A DNA stretch of 64,000 bases from Jacaranda mimosifolia (lineage: Eukaryota; Streptophyta; Magnoliopsida; Lamiales; Bignoniaceae). Location of the stretch: positions 38,285,404 through 38,349,403 of the forward strand of contig CM032122.1 of the NCBI GenBank assembly GCA_018894105.1, written 5' to 3'. Below, in pieces: positions 50,029 through 61,030 of this stretch (positions within the stretch are counted from its first letter, which is position 1; each line of letters starts with the position of its first letter). The translations under genes and the position numbers were made by a program. The notes under the pieces are model-generated. The model was not told the origin of the DNA and did no database searches. It saw only the letters and a program-made list of their open reading frames with translations.

Positions 50029-53000
50029 TCAGCATTTGGGCAAATCATTAGGAGGTGGGAGAAGAGACTCATTGGGCCCTTCGCCATTATCGACAACAAA
50101 TGCCATCTTAAGTCCCCATGAAGTGTGAACTTCTAGGTGGCAATGCAAAAACCATATTCCTACAAGAATTGAATCGTATAAAAAATAGGGCTGGAATTAA
50201 CTATGTAACTTAATTCTGAAAAGAGAAAGGAAATCGAAGTTTTACCTGGATTGTCAGCTCTAAATCTGATGGCCACCCATCCACCAGATGGGGCTGCTAT
50301 GGTGTTCCTCTCCACAGGATCAACAAGGTTGAAGTTCTTGGGATCCTTATCCGGATCATAATTCCCCGATCCCTTTCCAATTGCAAAGAAATTGAAGCCG
50401 TGCAAATGAATCGGATGGTTCTCAGGAAATATCATCCCCGTCCCTTGCAACACAACTTGTACCGTAGAATTGTACGCAAGTCTATACAACCTCGTACCCT
50501 CCGTTGTCCGGAGATTCACAGGCTGCAACTTGCCGGTGTAATCATAAGGGATCAGTGGTTTTCCTGGGAAATCATCGGTGAACACTCCGCTGATGTTGTA
50601 GAAATGCGCATTCAGAAGAGAAATCTTCGGCATGACGAATGTGACGTTGTTTATATCAGCCACCACGCGGATGCCTTTGGCGCAAGTGCCGCATTGGTTG
50701 AGGCCAAGGCCTATGGTGAAAAGCAAGGAATGGTCGACTTTGAGCGGGACTTTACATGGGTACTCGACGGAATTCAAACTGCGGAGGGAGTGTGTGAATT
50801 TGGTGGCCACTGAGGTGGCGTTTTGCAGCGGCGGATCAGTGAGGACGGTGGAGGTGGAAGAGAGTGTGCCCGTGTAGTCCAAGGTGGCTTTAGCCGTTGT
50901 GTTATCAATCCTGATTGGAGAGTCCACGAAAGGGGAGGCCACGATTAGGTATCTGCATGCAAAATACAATGTCGAGACTTTAGATGATCATAAAGAATTT
51001 TGCATTTGATTAGGGAGGATGAGCCGACCAGGTACCTGCCGGTGGGTTGATTGGCAGTGAGGATGGCGTTTGTGGTTTGGCCTGGCGCTATTAGAATGGT
51101 GTCGGTATCCAAGGGCTTGACATAGGCGGCGTCCACCTCCACCACTCTTAGTTTGTGGCCGGCGATTTTGAAGAAGAGCTCTTCGTTCAAGGCCGCGTTG
51201 ATGATTCTGAGTAAGTATGTCTTGCCGGGCGTCACTTTTAAATTGAATCCTCCTTCATGGATGTACATATATATTATTAGCAAATTTCAAAGTATAAAGT
51301 ATCTGAGGCCAAGCTTAACATCAATGTCCTTTATGATCAGTTAGATGATATGGACGGACATTTTATCAAAGGTTTTTAATCTACTCTTAGGTCCTGTTTA
51401 CTTTATGTGATTGGCCGAAAAATTATTGATAAAATATGGGACAAAATAAGTTATCAGATTAAATAATTAAAAAAATATTAGGTATCTTTCATAGGATTAT
51501 TCAAACGACAAATTAGTTTATAATAACCATCACATGTATATTTTGGTGGAGTATCATAATATATATTTTAACAATATAATCCTTTTCCCCAAAACTCAAA
51601 TATATCCTATTGTGAATGTTAAATAACTTGGACATTTCACTTTCATTAATATATATTTAGATGGGATGTCTCATCCTATGATGATAAGTTTTTATACTAT
51701 GCTAGTGGGGTATTAATACTGGGCTTCTATCTCATAAAGTATGTATCGTATTAGGTTGGATAAAATAGTATATCCAACCTAATACCTTAAAGTAAACGGA
51801 ATTTATATAATTTATGTTGAAGTATATATGGTACTTTAGGTGTAGGGTGGGGGCAAAATCGGTGATTTTAAAGCAAACTTTCTGTTCATTAAATAGAGAA
51901 GATCACCAAATTTCCGCAATATACTGTCAAATTTGTTATAATTTTAAGAGTTAGAATCGACTCGAATCGGTATTAACAAAATAAAATGATGGAATTGGGA
52001 GAAGAATTTACCTTGTCCAAGACAATTGGACATGGGTCCGGGATGACCATTGATTGTGTGAGCATCTGAAACATTAGGTGCCATGCCCAAAGTCATGGCT
52101 TCATTGATCACATCTTCAACATCTGATTTCCACCATTCCCCTAATATTACGACCACCTCTTCATGGGGTTCAGGGAAGGGGTAAGGCACCCCAGGCTTAG
52201 GCAGGATGATGATGGCGCCATGAATAGTTGCTCTGAGCCAAAGGATGTGTGCATGCCAAAGAAGTGTCCCTCTCTGCCCACTCACTGTGAAGTTGTACAC
52301 ATAGCTTTCCCCTGCTTGAATCGGACATTGTGTTATGTATGCCGGTCCATCCGCCCACCCCGTCCGAAATTGCCTTATTCCGTGCCTACCCATTATTTTT
52401 AAAAGGCTTTAATTAATTAGGTGAGATAAATATGTATATTTTTATATAGAATTATTAGAGATTAAACCAATTTGTAAAAAATATATAAGTGAATAAATTA
52501 AAATTGAAGTGTGACTGACCAGTGGATAGTCATATTATAATTGACTTGATTGACGACCTTAATTAGTAGAGTGTCGCCTTCCCTAGCGTAGATGTTGGGA
52601 CCTGGGAAACGTCCATTTACAGTCACTACTGGCTTGCTTGAGCACAATCTTGTTGTGTTTCTCATCACCACCTATACCATGATTCATTAGGTCCGTTGTT
52701 TAACGATGCACTAAATTTTTAATTTTGTTATAATATAGTTTAATAGTGGCAAAAATTATATATACAATCAATGATAATTAGTGACAATAAAAATTATCAT
52801 TATAATTTTTTATTAAGTTGTTACTACATATATATATATATATTAATTACTCATAGTAAATGGAGACAATTTAAATATTTTTCTTATCGTTATTAAGTTT
52901 TAAAAAAGCATTAAAATAACGAAACAAAATCTTTCATTTTTTATTGCTAATATATATACAGTGATAATTTTATATTGGCACCTTACTATATTATTACTAA

Positions 53001-54010
53001 TTTCTTTTTCTTATAGTCTCTACGTTGAAAGCTACGTTTATTTTATTTTAAGAAGCAAGTTATATTTTTCAAATTAATGTAAGACTAGCTTGAATTTAAC
53101 CTAGAGAACTCACATCAGCTTCACCGACAGTTTATTTATAATGTAGGCTTATTCTATAAACTTACCAATAAGTTGATTGTATCATTAAGTCTTTTTGTCC
53201 ACCCTATCTATCAGTGCATGCATACATACATACATACATATTTATAAATCTATAGTGGTAAGAAGAATGAGAATTTATGTTTTATATTTTTCTCTTCCTA
53301 AAACCTAAAACCTAAAATCTAAATGTAAGTTGTGTGTTTATTTAAAACATAAAAGGCGTGAAATATTCACTTGATTATTTGTCTTCATTCTCCACTGCTT
53401 TACTTTCCTTCTACTGTTCTACCAGAATTAATACAAATCAATTTTGTGCATAGTTAATCATATGAACAAGGGATAAATTTAAAATTCCAAATAAAGGTGC
53501 TAATTAAGTTGTAGAGAATTTGTAATATAAAGTAAAAGAAAACATTATTTTAAATATTTTCAGGAAAATATACACTTGAAGATAAGTGTTTTTTTTTTTT
53601 TTTTTTTCCCTTTTACACACGCACATCAAGAATCTGTTCGGGCTCAAACTCCTGACTTCCCACATAATGTGAGAAACTTATGTTGTTGCGCCACAGACCA
53701 CTCGGCTACACTTGAAGATAAGTTTTTATTAAAGAGCATATATTTCTCTCAAATATATATATATATATATCGTAACATTATACATACATTAATATAATCT
53801 CTTCCGAATGAAAATGTACATATATATTTCATATACTGAACTTGAAATATTAAATCCCTTATCAAACTCGAATATTACTCAATTCATCTATATATATAGA
53901 ATTGATTTATGCATACTTACATTAAACTTATAACGACGAAGACCGGATTCCACCATTCCCGGCAGCAAACAAGTAAACAACAGCAACACTCGAATCCATG
54001 CATTAACCAT
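50029..54010 (-). CDS. Laccase (multicopper oxidase), secreted
   Basis: Six exons (54010-53921, 52671-52520, 52385-52012, 51252-51036, 50952-50246, 50159-50029) with GT-AG borders encode 556 residues, the normal size. Laccases oxidise phenols such as monolignols with O2 in the cell wall. Residues 1 to about 22 form a signal peptide ([11 protein letters not shown]). All four copper motifs are present: HWHG (80-83), HAH (125-127), HPIHLHG, and [12 protein letters not shown] (519-530), where the axial residue of the type 1 copper is Leu530, as expected for plant laccases. Many NXT/NXS sites suggest heavy glycosylation. Overall sequence fits the lignin-related LAC4/10/11/17 branch, but assignment within it needs a tree. 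Intron 1 (1,249 bp) contains a SINE and intron 3 (759 bp) a MITE. A TATA box lies about 180 bp upstream. Confidence 0.95.
51390..51802. mobile_element. MITE in laccase intron 3, Tourist-like (TTA)
   Basis: About 413 bp flanked by TTA (51387-51389 and 51803-51805). The ends are GGTCCTGTTTACTTTATG and, complemented, AATTCCGTTTACTTTAAGG. It fills more than half of intron 3 without touching the splice signals. Confidence 0.6.
53588..53706 (-). mobile_element. SINE in laccase intron 1
   Basis: A 119-bp insertion with a perfect 17-bp target duplication TACACTTGAAGATAAGT (53571-53587 and 53707-53723). Read on the minus strand, it starts GCCGAGTGGTCTGTGGCG (A-box-like), has AGTTTGAGCCC (B-box-like), and ends in a run of about 18 A before the duplication. 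This is the structure of a tRNA-derived SINE mobilised by LINE machinery. It lies in the same orientation as the gene. The family name is unknown to me. Confidence 0.85.
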
Positions 54011-54184
54011 CTCTCTGTAACTGCTAATGACTGTGTGTGTGTGTGTTTTCCTTTTTTTGGGACTAAAATTAATAATCTAGTTTTATGACAGTGTTTTTTG
54101 ATCAACTAACTAATGTAGTTGTAGTAAACTAATGTAGTAGTAATGTGCATGCAATTGCTGGCTGTGAGCAGGCAGGACAATGAC

Positions 54185-54194
54185 TTATATATAA
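54185..54194 (-). promoter_or_regulatory. Probable TATA box of the laccase gene
   Basis: TTATATATAA, 175-185 bp before the laccase ATG, is the only strong TATA-like sequence in this interval. Its position implies a leader of about 145 bases. Confidence 0.5.
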
Positions 54195-54197
54195 AGG

Positions 54198-54794
54198 AAG
54201 GGGCTGCTACCTCTGCTGAGCAGTCATTTTAGTTTGTTTTGGTGGATAAGTGGATACTTGAGAAAGGAGACTTGAGCACTTACTATTTAAAAATCCACAA
54301 GCTGATCCATGCATTTTATTTTACTTAATAAGGTCATTTTTCACTATCAAAAAATTAGGTATTTATTATAAAAAATTACAATTAAATTAATTTTATGACT
54401 ATCCCTACAAATTCTCGCAATAAGTATAATTTTTTTTTTTTTAAATAACGAGCAACAAAAATTATCTAACTATGACTCTATAGTCTTGTTCATTAGACAC
54501 AACAAATTAGCTATGCATTCTTCATATGAAACTTAATATATATAAAAATAAAAATAATTATTAGCTATGAATCGATCGTAGTAAGGATTAACTGTGAAAA
54601 CATCTATTTTGAATTAATTGTAATTGATGTTCTACCTTTTGTAGTGTGAACATATATAATTAAGCTATGGATCAATCATAATAAAAATTACCTGCGAAAG
54701 CATCTACTTCGAATTTGATTAGGTCAATTTTATAGTGATAAGTACAAATTATTTGTAATTGATGTTGTATTTTTTATAGCATGAACATATATAA
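54198..54794. other. Upstream region of the laccase gene
   Basis: AT-rich with no gene. Two related segments, about 54570-54665 and 54670-54790, share GGATYAAYYRTRRTAAGRATTA, AAAGCATCTA or AAACATCTA, TTGTAATTGATGTT and GAACATATATAATTA, and look like an old tandem duplication. Confidence 0.45.
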
Positions 54795-54797
54795 TTA

Positions 54798-55183
54798 GGG
54801 TTAGTTTGCTTGGAGTGATGTGATTATGGATGATATACAAACAAATGGATATGTTTTAAGTCTATCAAGATAAAATAATATAATTTCACATTTGGTTGGT
54901 AAGATTAACTGAAAAGTGAATTAAAAAATATATATAATTTTACGATTATAACCTTTTAATATTTATTTTAATATATCTTTTTATATACTAATCAAAAGTA
55001 ATTTGGTCTTTTTGAATCTTATCCAACCCAAGAAAAATGTATCAAGCCTCTCACATCTTGATCCATATTCCAACTTAATACAGGATTAATGATTTATCAT
55101 GGGCCCCACATCAAGGCAAACAAACAATAAATTAGGAGTGATTATGCATCTATCAAGCATAATCAATTGAAGCAAACATGCCC
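54798..55183. mobile_element. MITE, Tourist/PIF-Harbinger-like (TTA)
   Basis: 386 bp flanked by TTA (54795-54797 and 55184-55186). The ends are GGGTTAGTTTGCTTGGAGTG and, complemented, GGGCATGTTTGCTTCAATTG. Confidence 0.75.
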
Positions 55184-55186
55184 TTA

Positions 55187-56138
55187 AATACATGCATGCC
55201 AAAGAAAAGGTATTTGATGATGATAAAGTCAAATTTAAGTTGGTCCAAACAAAACCTTTTTTACTTTTCCTTTCTTCTTCATTATTATTTTTTTAATTAT
55301 TACTTTTTCATTAGAAAATGCATTTTGCCAAAGGATTAAGTCATTAAACCCCTTAATTAGTGAAAATGCCTTGTGGCCTCAAACGTCTCACTCGACATTT
55401 TCTTGGCCGCAATTACAAAAGCAGATGTGGCAAATTTCTAATTTTTAAAGGTTGCTTTTGCCCTTTTTCTCCTTACTTACGCTTAATTGCAAATCACTTT
55501 TCATTAACATAATCTCAAACATGATTACCTTAAACAAATCTTAATCCACTTTTTCTAAGTCATTACATCATTGTATCCTTACATAATAATACTAAATCAT
55601 GACAAATCATAAGCAAGCAAGCAATAATCCACAATCTAACCATCATTGAAATAGAGCAAAGTCGATTAAACGATGTTATATCATAAAAAATTTCAAATTA
55701 GTTTGGTACTTCTAGAATAACTAAATTTTTGGTATAAAGACTTTTGTGAGGAAAGAAAAAAAAAAAAGAGTACTAAAAAAATTAATTTGACTGTTTGATT
55801 GGTGAGGAAAAGATTAGGAATTAAAATCATAATATAAATTAAAGAACGAAAAAAAAAACATTTTGGTCCTCTTTGTTTCTTCAATATACATCACCTCTAT
55901 TTTCTTCATTTCTTTCGTTATTATTTTTCGTAAACAATAAAAGAAACTTGAGATTTTATAATTTTTCATCATTCAATTTTCTCTTTTCCTAACACGATTT
56001 TCTTTCCTCATCAAAGTTTTTAAACTAAAAAAGCGCTAATCCTTTGCTCACCAAAATTTAAAATTCTAATATTACAATAAATTATATTTTATATATAAAA
56101 AGTCATGTAATATAAAGCTTCCAATGAATGCATGAAAA
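55187..56138. other. Gene-free intergenic DNA
   Basis: AT-rich sequence with short A- and T-runs. I see no gene and no clear element. Confidence 0.5.
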
Positions 56139-56141
56139 TTA

Positions 56142-56494
56142 GAGTTGTTTGGTTTTATTTTCATTTCCGATTTTTATTTTCATCATTTTTAAAATTTGAA
56201 AAGTTAGTTAGTGAAAATTAGTTGAAAATAAATTTGTATTTGGATGAAATGCTGGAAATGTAATAATTATATTGGTTTTAGTAGGTCGTAGGTGGATAGA
56301 GAGAGAAATAATAGAATAGAGAGAGAAAATATATAAGTTATTGAGAAAAGATATATAGGTTATGAAAGAATGTATTTTGAAAATAAAAATAAAAATGATG
56401 TTGGATGAATTTTTTTAAAAAAAAAATAATTTTCATTTCTGGAATAATAGAAATCGAAAAAAGTGGCTATGGAAATAAAATCAAACGAGCCATT
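56142..56494. mobile_element. MITE, Tourist/PIF-Harbinger-like, same family as 38159-38512
   Basis: About 353 bp between TTA triplets (56139-56141 and 56495-56497). The left end is GAGTTGTTTGGTTTTATTTT; the complement of the right end has GGCTCGTTTGATTTTATTT. The interior (GTAGGTGGATAGAGAGAGAA, AAAGATATATAGGTTAT) aligns with the copy at 38159. The outermost bases are worn, so the ends are approximate. Confidence 0.7.
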
Positions 56495-56497
56495 TTA

Positions 56498-56932
56498 GTC
56501 AAAAGATAACAGCTCAATCAAACAAGTAACTACGTGTTGTTTGGATATACGATAATAGATTGCCCAAATAAATAAATTAAAAGATAGATAAAATAAAAAA
56601 GAAGAAAATTGTTCCAAGTCTAAGATGTATTATTATTGCTATGAGCTGTCCCTTAACTGGGAAGAAAGAAATAGCTGTTCGAGAAGTCCAGCGAAAAAAC
56701 AAAAAAAAAAAAAAATGATGTGGAATTTGGGTTACATGAAGACTCGTGATATAAGTGGCTTAGGATGTTTATCTTATTTCCAAAAAAAAAAGAAAAAGAA
56801 AAAAAAGGGATTTTAGTTGGGCAATGTCTTTCATGGAATCGACGAGTTTTCTGCCCCAAATAATATGGTTTCAGTCCGTGGGTTACAGCTCAATCCTCCT
56901 TTCACAAGATAACTGTACAAGTCAAAAACCCA

Positions 56933-56969
<37 letters not shown>

Positions 56970-58702
56970 GGAGAGTTTGTGCGTATTACTAAAACAATTG
57001 ATGCATATGTTTCCAATTAAGACAAAAGATAATGTTCTCCACCTAATGTTGGGACCTAAAGATTTTAATGAGCACAGTGGCATCAATCTCCCATATTAAT
57101 GTAGAAGATCTTGTATTCGATCTAAATAAATGTCGTTGTGCATATTATGTGTATTTGATTATATATTTTGTATTTTAATTTATTTAATTTGAGAGTATAA
57201 TAATATTAATTTATTGAAGAGATCAATTTTGTCATTTGTAATATTATCTTTTAAATAAAAAAAGATTTTAACGAAAAAAATGTTAAGGAAAATATTTTCA
57301 TACTTCAGATAATGTATTTTTATACTTTAATATTTGTATATTTATGTTTTGTTTGCTTTTTCTTCACTGATTTCCTTAATCCAAACATAGCATAAAAGTA
57401 GCAAGTAATTGATTAGAGGAAAGTTAAAAATTTACTAAAGGAACTATACTAGATTAGATGAATAATTATCAAAATAAATTTATATTAAAAAATTATTACG
57501 TTAAAGTTATGAGAGAGTACAATTTTAATTCTAAAAAAATCGATGATTTAACCTAGATATGGTGAAATTACCAAAAAAACAAAAATTCATAACCGATTAG
57601 ATTAATGATTTTCACATAAAGTTTGCTTTAAGGACTTATTAAAATAAAAATTACATAGCAAAAGTTTACCTTGAATTAATGCAAGCTAACAATTTGATCT
57701 ACATTTTTTGGAGTAGAACAAAAATTTATGACTTTATAGAGTGTAATTTGATATTATAATATATATATATATCCAATGAATCATTATCGTAAAAAGTTTG
57801 CCTAAAGTAAAAAATTACTACCTAAAAAAAGATGACAAATTTTTAACTCAAACTTGTAAGAATTGACGATAAACCTGCTATAGTCAAATTAAACAAAAGG
57901 TTCCATAATCGATATACAAATGAATATCAAACTAAGAAGTTTTATATTGAATCAATAAATTAAGATTGACACAGTTGTGCATGCCTGTGATTCTAGCGGG
58001 GAGATGTGGGGGTTGAAGCAATTTTGATTGTACCAATTCTAATATTAGATCGGAAGCGAGTTTTAAGCCGTAGAAGTACTCAAAATAAATTGAGGATGAT
58101 CCCATTTACCTTTTAAAAAAAAAAAGATTGACACAATTTCAGTTAGAATTTATGATATTTGAGTGACTAATTAACACATGATGGAATTAAAACAAATTTT
58201 TTTTTTGACGTTATAAAGTGTAATTCTGGAATTATAAATTGGATATGTGCTTGCAAACATAATTAGAGAAATAACTATTAAATTAAGTTAGCTTTATTAA
58301 ATCAATAAAGGTAGCACATTTTTAGGACCAAATTTATTCAAAAGATCTTATAAAATTCTACATTTTATAAGATTTTTTAAAATTTATAAGATGTTAATAA
58401 AATCAAATATCAAAAGAAAAATGAAACAAGAAAGGCACATAACAAAATTCAAACAAGAAACAACGAATGGCTTGCCGCCTTCAGCAAGTACTGAAAAATA
58501 TTACAGTTACAGCAAATCAGTACATGGAATTTGGAAAAAAGACCAAGTAAATACAAAATCAGAAGCACTATATAGAGACCAATTAAAATGATGACAAAAG
58601 TTAAAAATCTGCATATTTTCTTATGTAATAATGTGATTATCACCACTGGTTGCTCGCTTCAAAATTACAACCATCCAACCCAGATTGATCCTTTACAATA
58701 AT
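56498..58702. other. Gene-free intergenic DNA
   Basis: It holds several A-runs, an (AAAAG)n run at about 56949-56973, a worn SINE-like segment near 57070-57160 (TTGTATTCGATCTAAATAAA, then GTGCATATTATGTGTA), and a retroposon at 57974-58123. The 3' end of the methyltransferase-like gene lies at its right edge. No gene was seen. Confidence 0.45.
57974..58123 (+). mobile_element. Short retroposon with poly(A) tail, origin unknown
   Basis: 150 bp flanked by a perfect 12-bp duplication AAGATTGACACA (57962-57973 and 58124-58135) and ending in a run of A. It begins GTTGTGCATGCCTGTGATTC and contains GATCGGAAGCGAG. It shares no blocks with the SINE at 53588. GCCTGTGATTC and GATCGGAA recall parts of 7SL (SRP) RNA, but this is a weak likeness from memory only. 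Confidence 0.6.
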
Positions 58703-58705
58703 ACT

Positions 58706-59668
58706 CTAAGCCTTAAATCGCCTAAACTCAAACCATATCTCATAGTGGTTGAAGAGCAAACTGTCGTGGGTGTGCTTCCCACGATACTCAAGCCCCAGAT
58801 TGTTCAGCCTTTTTGTGCATTCTTCGCCTCCCAAGCGAGAACAGAACTTGATATTATGTGACACAAAAATTCTACCTTCTAAAGGTTTCAGTCTACCCAC
58901 TAACCGTTCCAAGCCGGTCCAAACAAGTTTGTCAGGCATATGAAGGAAAACAGCACTGGCATATATCAAGCTGTACATGGTATCAGGTCCGAACTTACTG
59001 AAGTCCATATCTTCTCCTCTTACAATCAGAGGGTGCTTGTGCAATAAACCTTGCGATGGAAGCTCATAGCGAAGTGCAGCCATGAGAGAAAGCTCATCCC
59101 TCTCTAGGCAATGGTAGTTCTCTGGATCCAAGTACCGGATGAAATGCAGGCCAACACGAAGTGTGCCACATCCAATCTCAAGAACTTTGGAATCTGGTGT
59201 TAGGTGGGATGCCTCTGCAAGAAATTCAAATACATCTCGTCCTCCTGCCCAAGGCTCCCCATAATTGCTGTGGTGTTGTTCCACAAGTAGTTCACCTGGG
59301 CAAGGAAGAGCAGTGTGGTTGTTTGCTTCTTCTCCTTCATGGTGTGATACGCCTTTGAACTGAAGGAGATCCTGGAGCTGCTGCTCACGAGTGCGGGGGT
59401 TTATGCCTTTACGTAGAACATTTGGCTGCATATGCAATCCATTGGCTTCAATCAGACTCTTCACCCAATCTATGTCCTCAGCTGAAGTCGAGATATGCTC
59501 TCTGCTTTTTATGCGGCTGTTGGTCTCAGTGGGAGCGGGGCAAGAGCAAGGAGGAGAGGAGGATGAGAGGGTGAAAACCAAGAAGAACAATAGGATTGCG
59601 GCAGCAGCGACGGAGAGAACCAGGGTTGGAACTGAAATCACCACTCCCTTTGATGGAAGCAGTGCCAT
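58706..59668 (-). CDS. Membrane-anchored SAM-dependent methyltransferase-like protein
   Basis: An intronless CDS of 320 residues. A hydrophobic segment at about residues 10-34 would anchor the protein in the secretory pathway, with a short N-terminal tail. A class I methyltransferase fold follows: motif I is VLEIGCGTLRVG (162-173), then an acidic strand end (HCLERDEL, about 187-194) and a later strand (SLIYASAVFLHM). Substrate and reaction are not evident; I know of plant homologues annotated only as 'S-adenosylmethionine-dependent methyltransferase superfamily'. The start MALLPSKG is the first in-frame Met before the anchor. Confidence 0.85.
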   Translation of the reverse strand: MALLPSKGVVISVPTLVLSVAAAAILLFFLVFTLSSSSPPCSCPAPTETNSRIKSREHISTSAEDIDWVKSLIEANGLHMQPNVLRKGINPRTREQQLQDLLQFKGVSHHEGEEANNHTALPCPGELLVEQHHSNYGEPWAGGRDVFEFLAEASHLTPDSKVLEIGCGTLRVGLHFIRYLDPENYHCLERDELSLMAALRYELPSQGLLHKHPLIVRGEDMDFSKFGPDTMYSLIYASAVFLHMPDKLVWTGLERLVGRLKPLEGRIFVSHNIKFCSRLGGEECTKRLNNLGLEYRGKHTHDSLLFNHYEIWFEFRRFKA

Positions 59669-61030
59669 TCGGCAATTAAGTGAATCGGGGATTTCCTTGA
59701 TGCCTTTGCCTCGGATTGGTTTAGCTGGCAGATTTTGAGTATATATAATCTGGTAAGTGTAAATTTTCTAACTGAAATAGAGTCTACCATATTCAGCAAA
59801 TTCACATCATTTGGTAAACCAATTCCTAAATCATAAACGGATGGATATCGTTAGTTTAAACCATAAAAAAATATCCTAGATAATGTCCATACTGTGCAGT
59901 GCTTATCGAGCAAAGCATCTAAAAGCTTCAAATGATGTAGTATAACTGCTAAGTTTTATGACCATTTGAGTCTACTAGAGTTGCCAAACTTCAAACAAGA
60001 ATAACACAGCCCATTACCCCAGTGCTCCGTGGGAAAGGCTAAAGAAGATGTTGGAGATAACATTGTAGCCAAGTATCACCGTACAGAATAATACAATAAT
60101 TATTGTACAAACTATACATTTGAGTTGCTAATTCAGACTGACCAAAAATGATAACTTTTATAAGCTCACGAAACTCCACAGCTGATACATAGGTAATTTG
60201 AAGTTTTCCCAGATAATGTTGATACCTCTAAGTCACAAAGTACAAGAAATTGTAAAGATAAAGTAGATTCAAAGTGTGCATATCCCACATAAATATTTTT
60301 TTTCTCATATTTTCCTTCAAAATTTGTTGAAGCATATTCAGTATCACTGTCAAGTGTTTCCAATCAGATGTGCACCCATTCCCTCTTCAATTTCTCATAC
60401 ATGCTACCAAACTTGCAGGCAAGATGTCTGAAATACATGCAAAACCAAATCTACCAGTTTCGAAATTATTACTAAGCCATGTTTCTAGATGTTAAATGAA
60501 ACTCAATTTGGTTAAGACTTGCTAACAATCAAGCTTTACTCAAGCTCGAGCAGGCATTCTTCCAAGTCTTCACCTATATCATGCTTGTCAAAAAAAATCT
60601 CAGACAATAAGCATTAAGAAATCTTCAGACAAAACCTTACGAACGATAAATACTTAAAGCAAAAGGAAATCAAAACAAAAACCCTTACTTTAATTTCATA
60701 AAAAGGAATGTCGGCGAAGAACTCCCCAATTGCAATGCGAATTCCTCCTGATAATTAAACTCCTAAATTCCAATTCAGCAATTGATAACCGCCGGAATCA
60801 CATCAAACGACGCCGTATTGCCGCGCGCACCAAATATTTCCACGGCGGAAGATACCAGCATCAACCGTCCAAGCTTCTTCCAGATCTCTTGTCCCGAGAA
60901 GACAAACACCCTGAGAAAATGTACGGAGTTGGGGTGGGGGTGCGGGTCTCAGCAAGGATGGGCTCTACGGATCTGACACTGATATTTGGATCTCATCAGT
61001 GAGATGGAAATGTCCTCAAGAACAGACCAC
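59669..61030 (-). promoter_or_regulatory. Upstream region of the methyltransferase-like gene; possible 5' leader exon
   Basis: The block 60740-61030 is clearly richer in G+C than its surroundings. A donor GTAAGG (60688 downward on the minus strand) and an acceptor TATTTCAG (ending 59772) could define a leader intron, giving a leader exon of about 60689-61030 and a second one at 59771-59669. This is inferred from splice signals only. An independent small gene on either strand is also possible; two short frames (60166-60363 minus, 60730-61002 plus) are unrecognised. Confidence 0.3.

Noticed and set aside
53588..53706. tRNA gene in laccase intron 1
   Set aside because: Box A/B-like sequences are present, but there is no cloverleaf, and the A-tail and target duplication show a SINE.
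56625..57099. Lysine-rich open frames
   Set aside because: They are made by A-runs and AAAAG repeats.
60166..60363. Minus-strand frame of 65 codons upstream of the methyltransferase gene
   Set aside because: It has no recognisable motif and no supporting splice structure; kept only as part of the uncertain upstream region.
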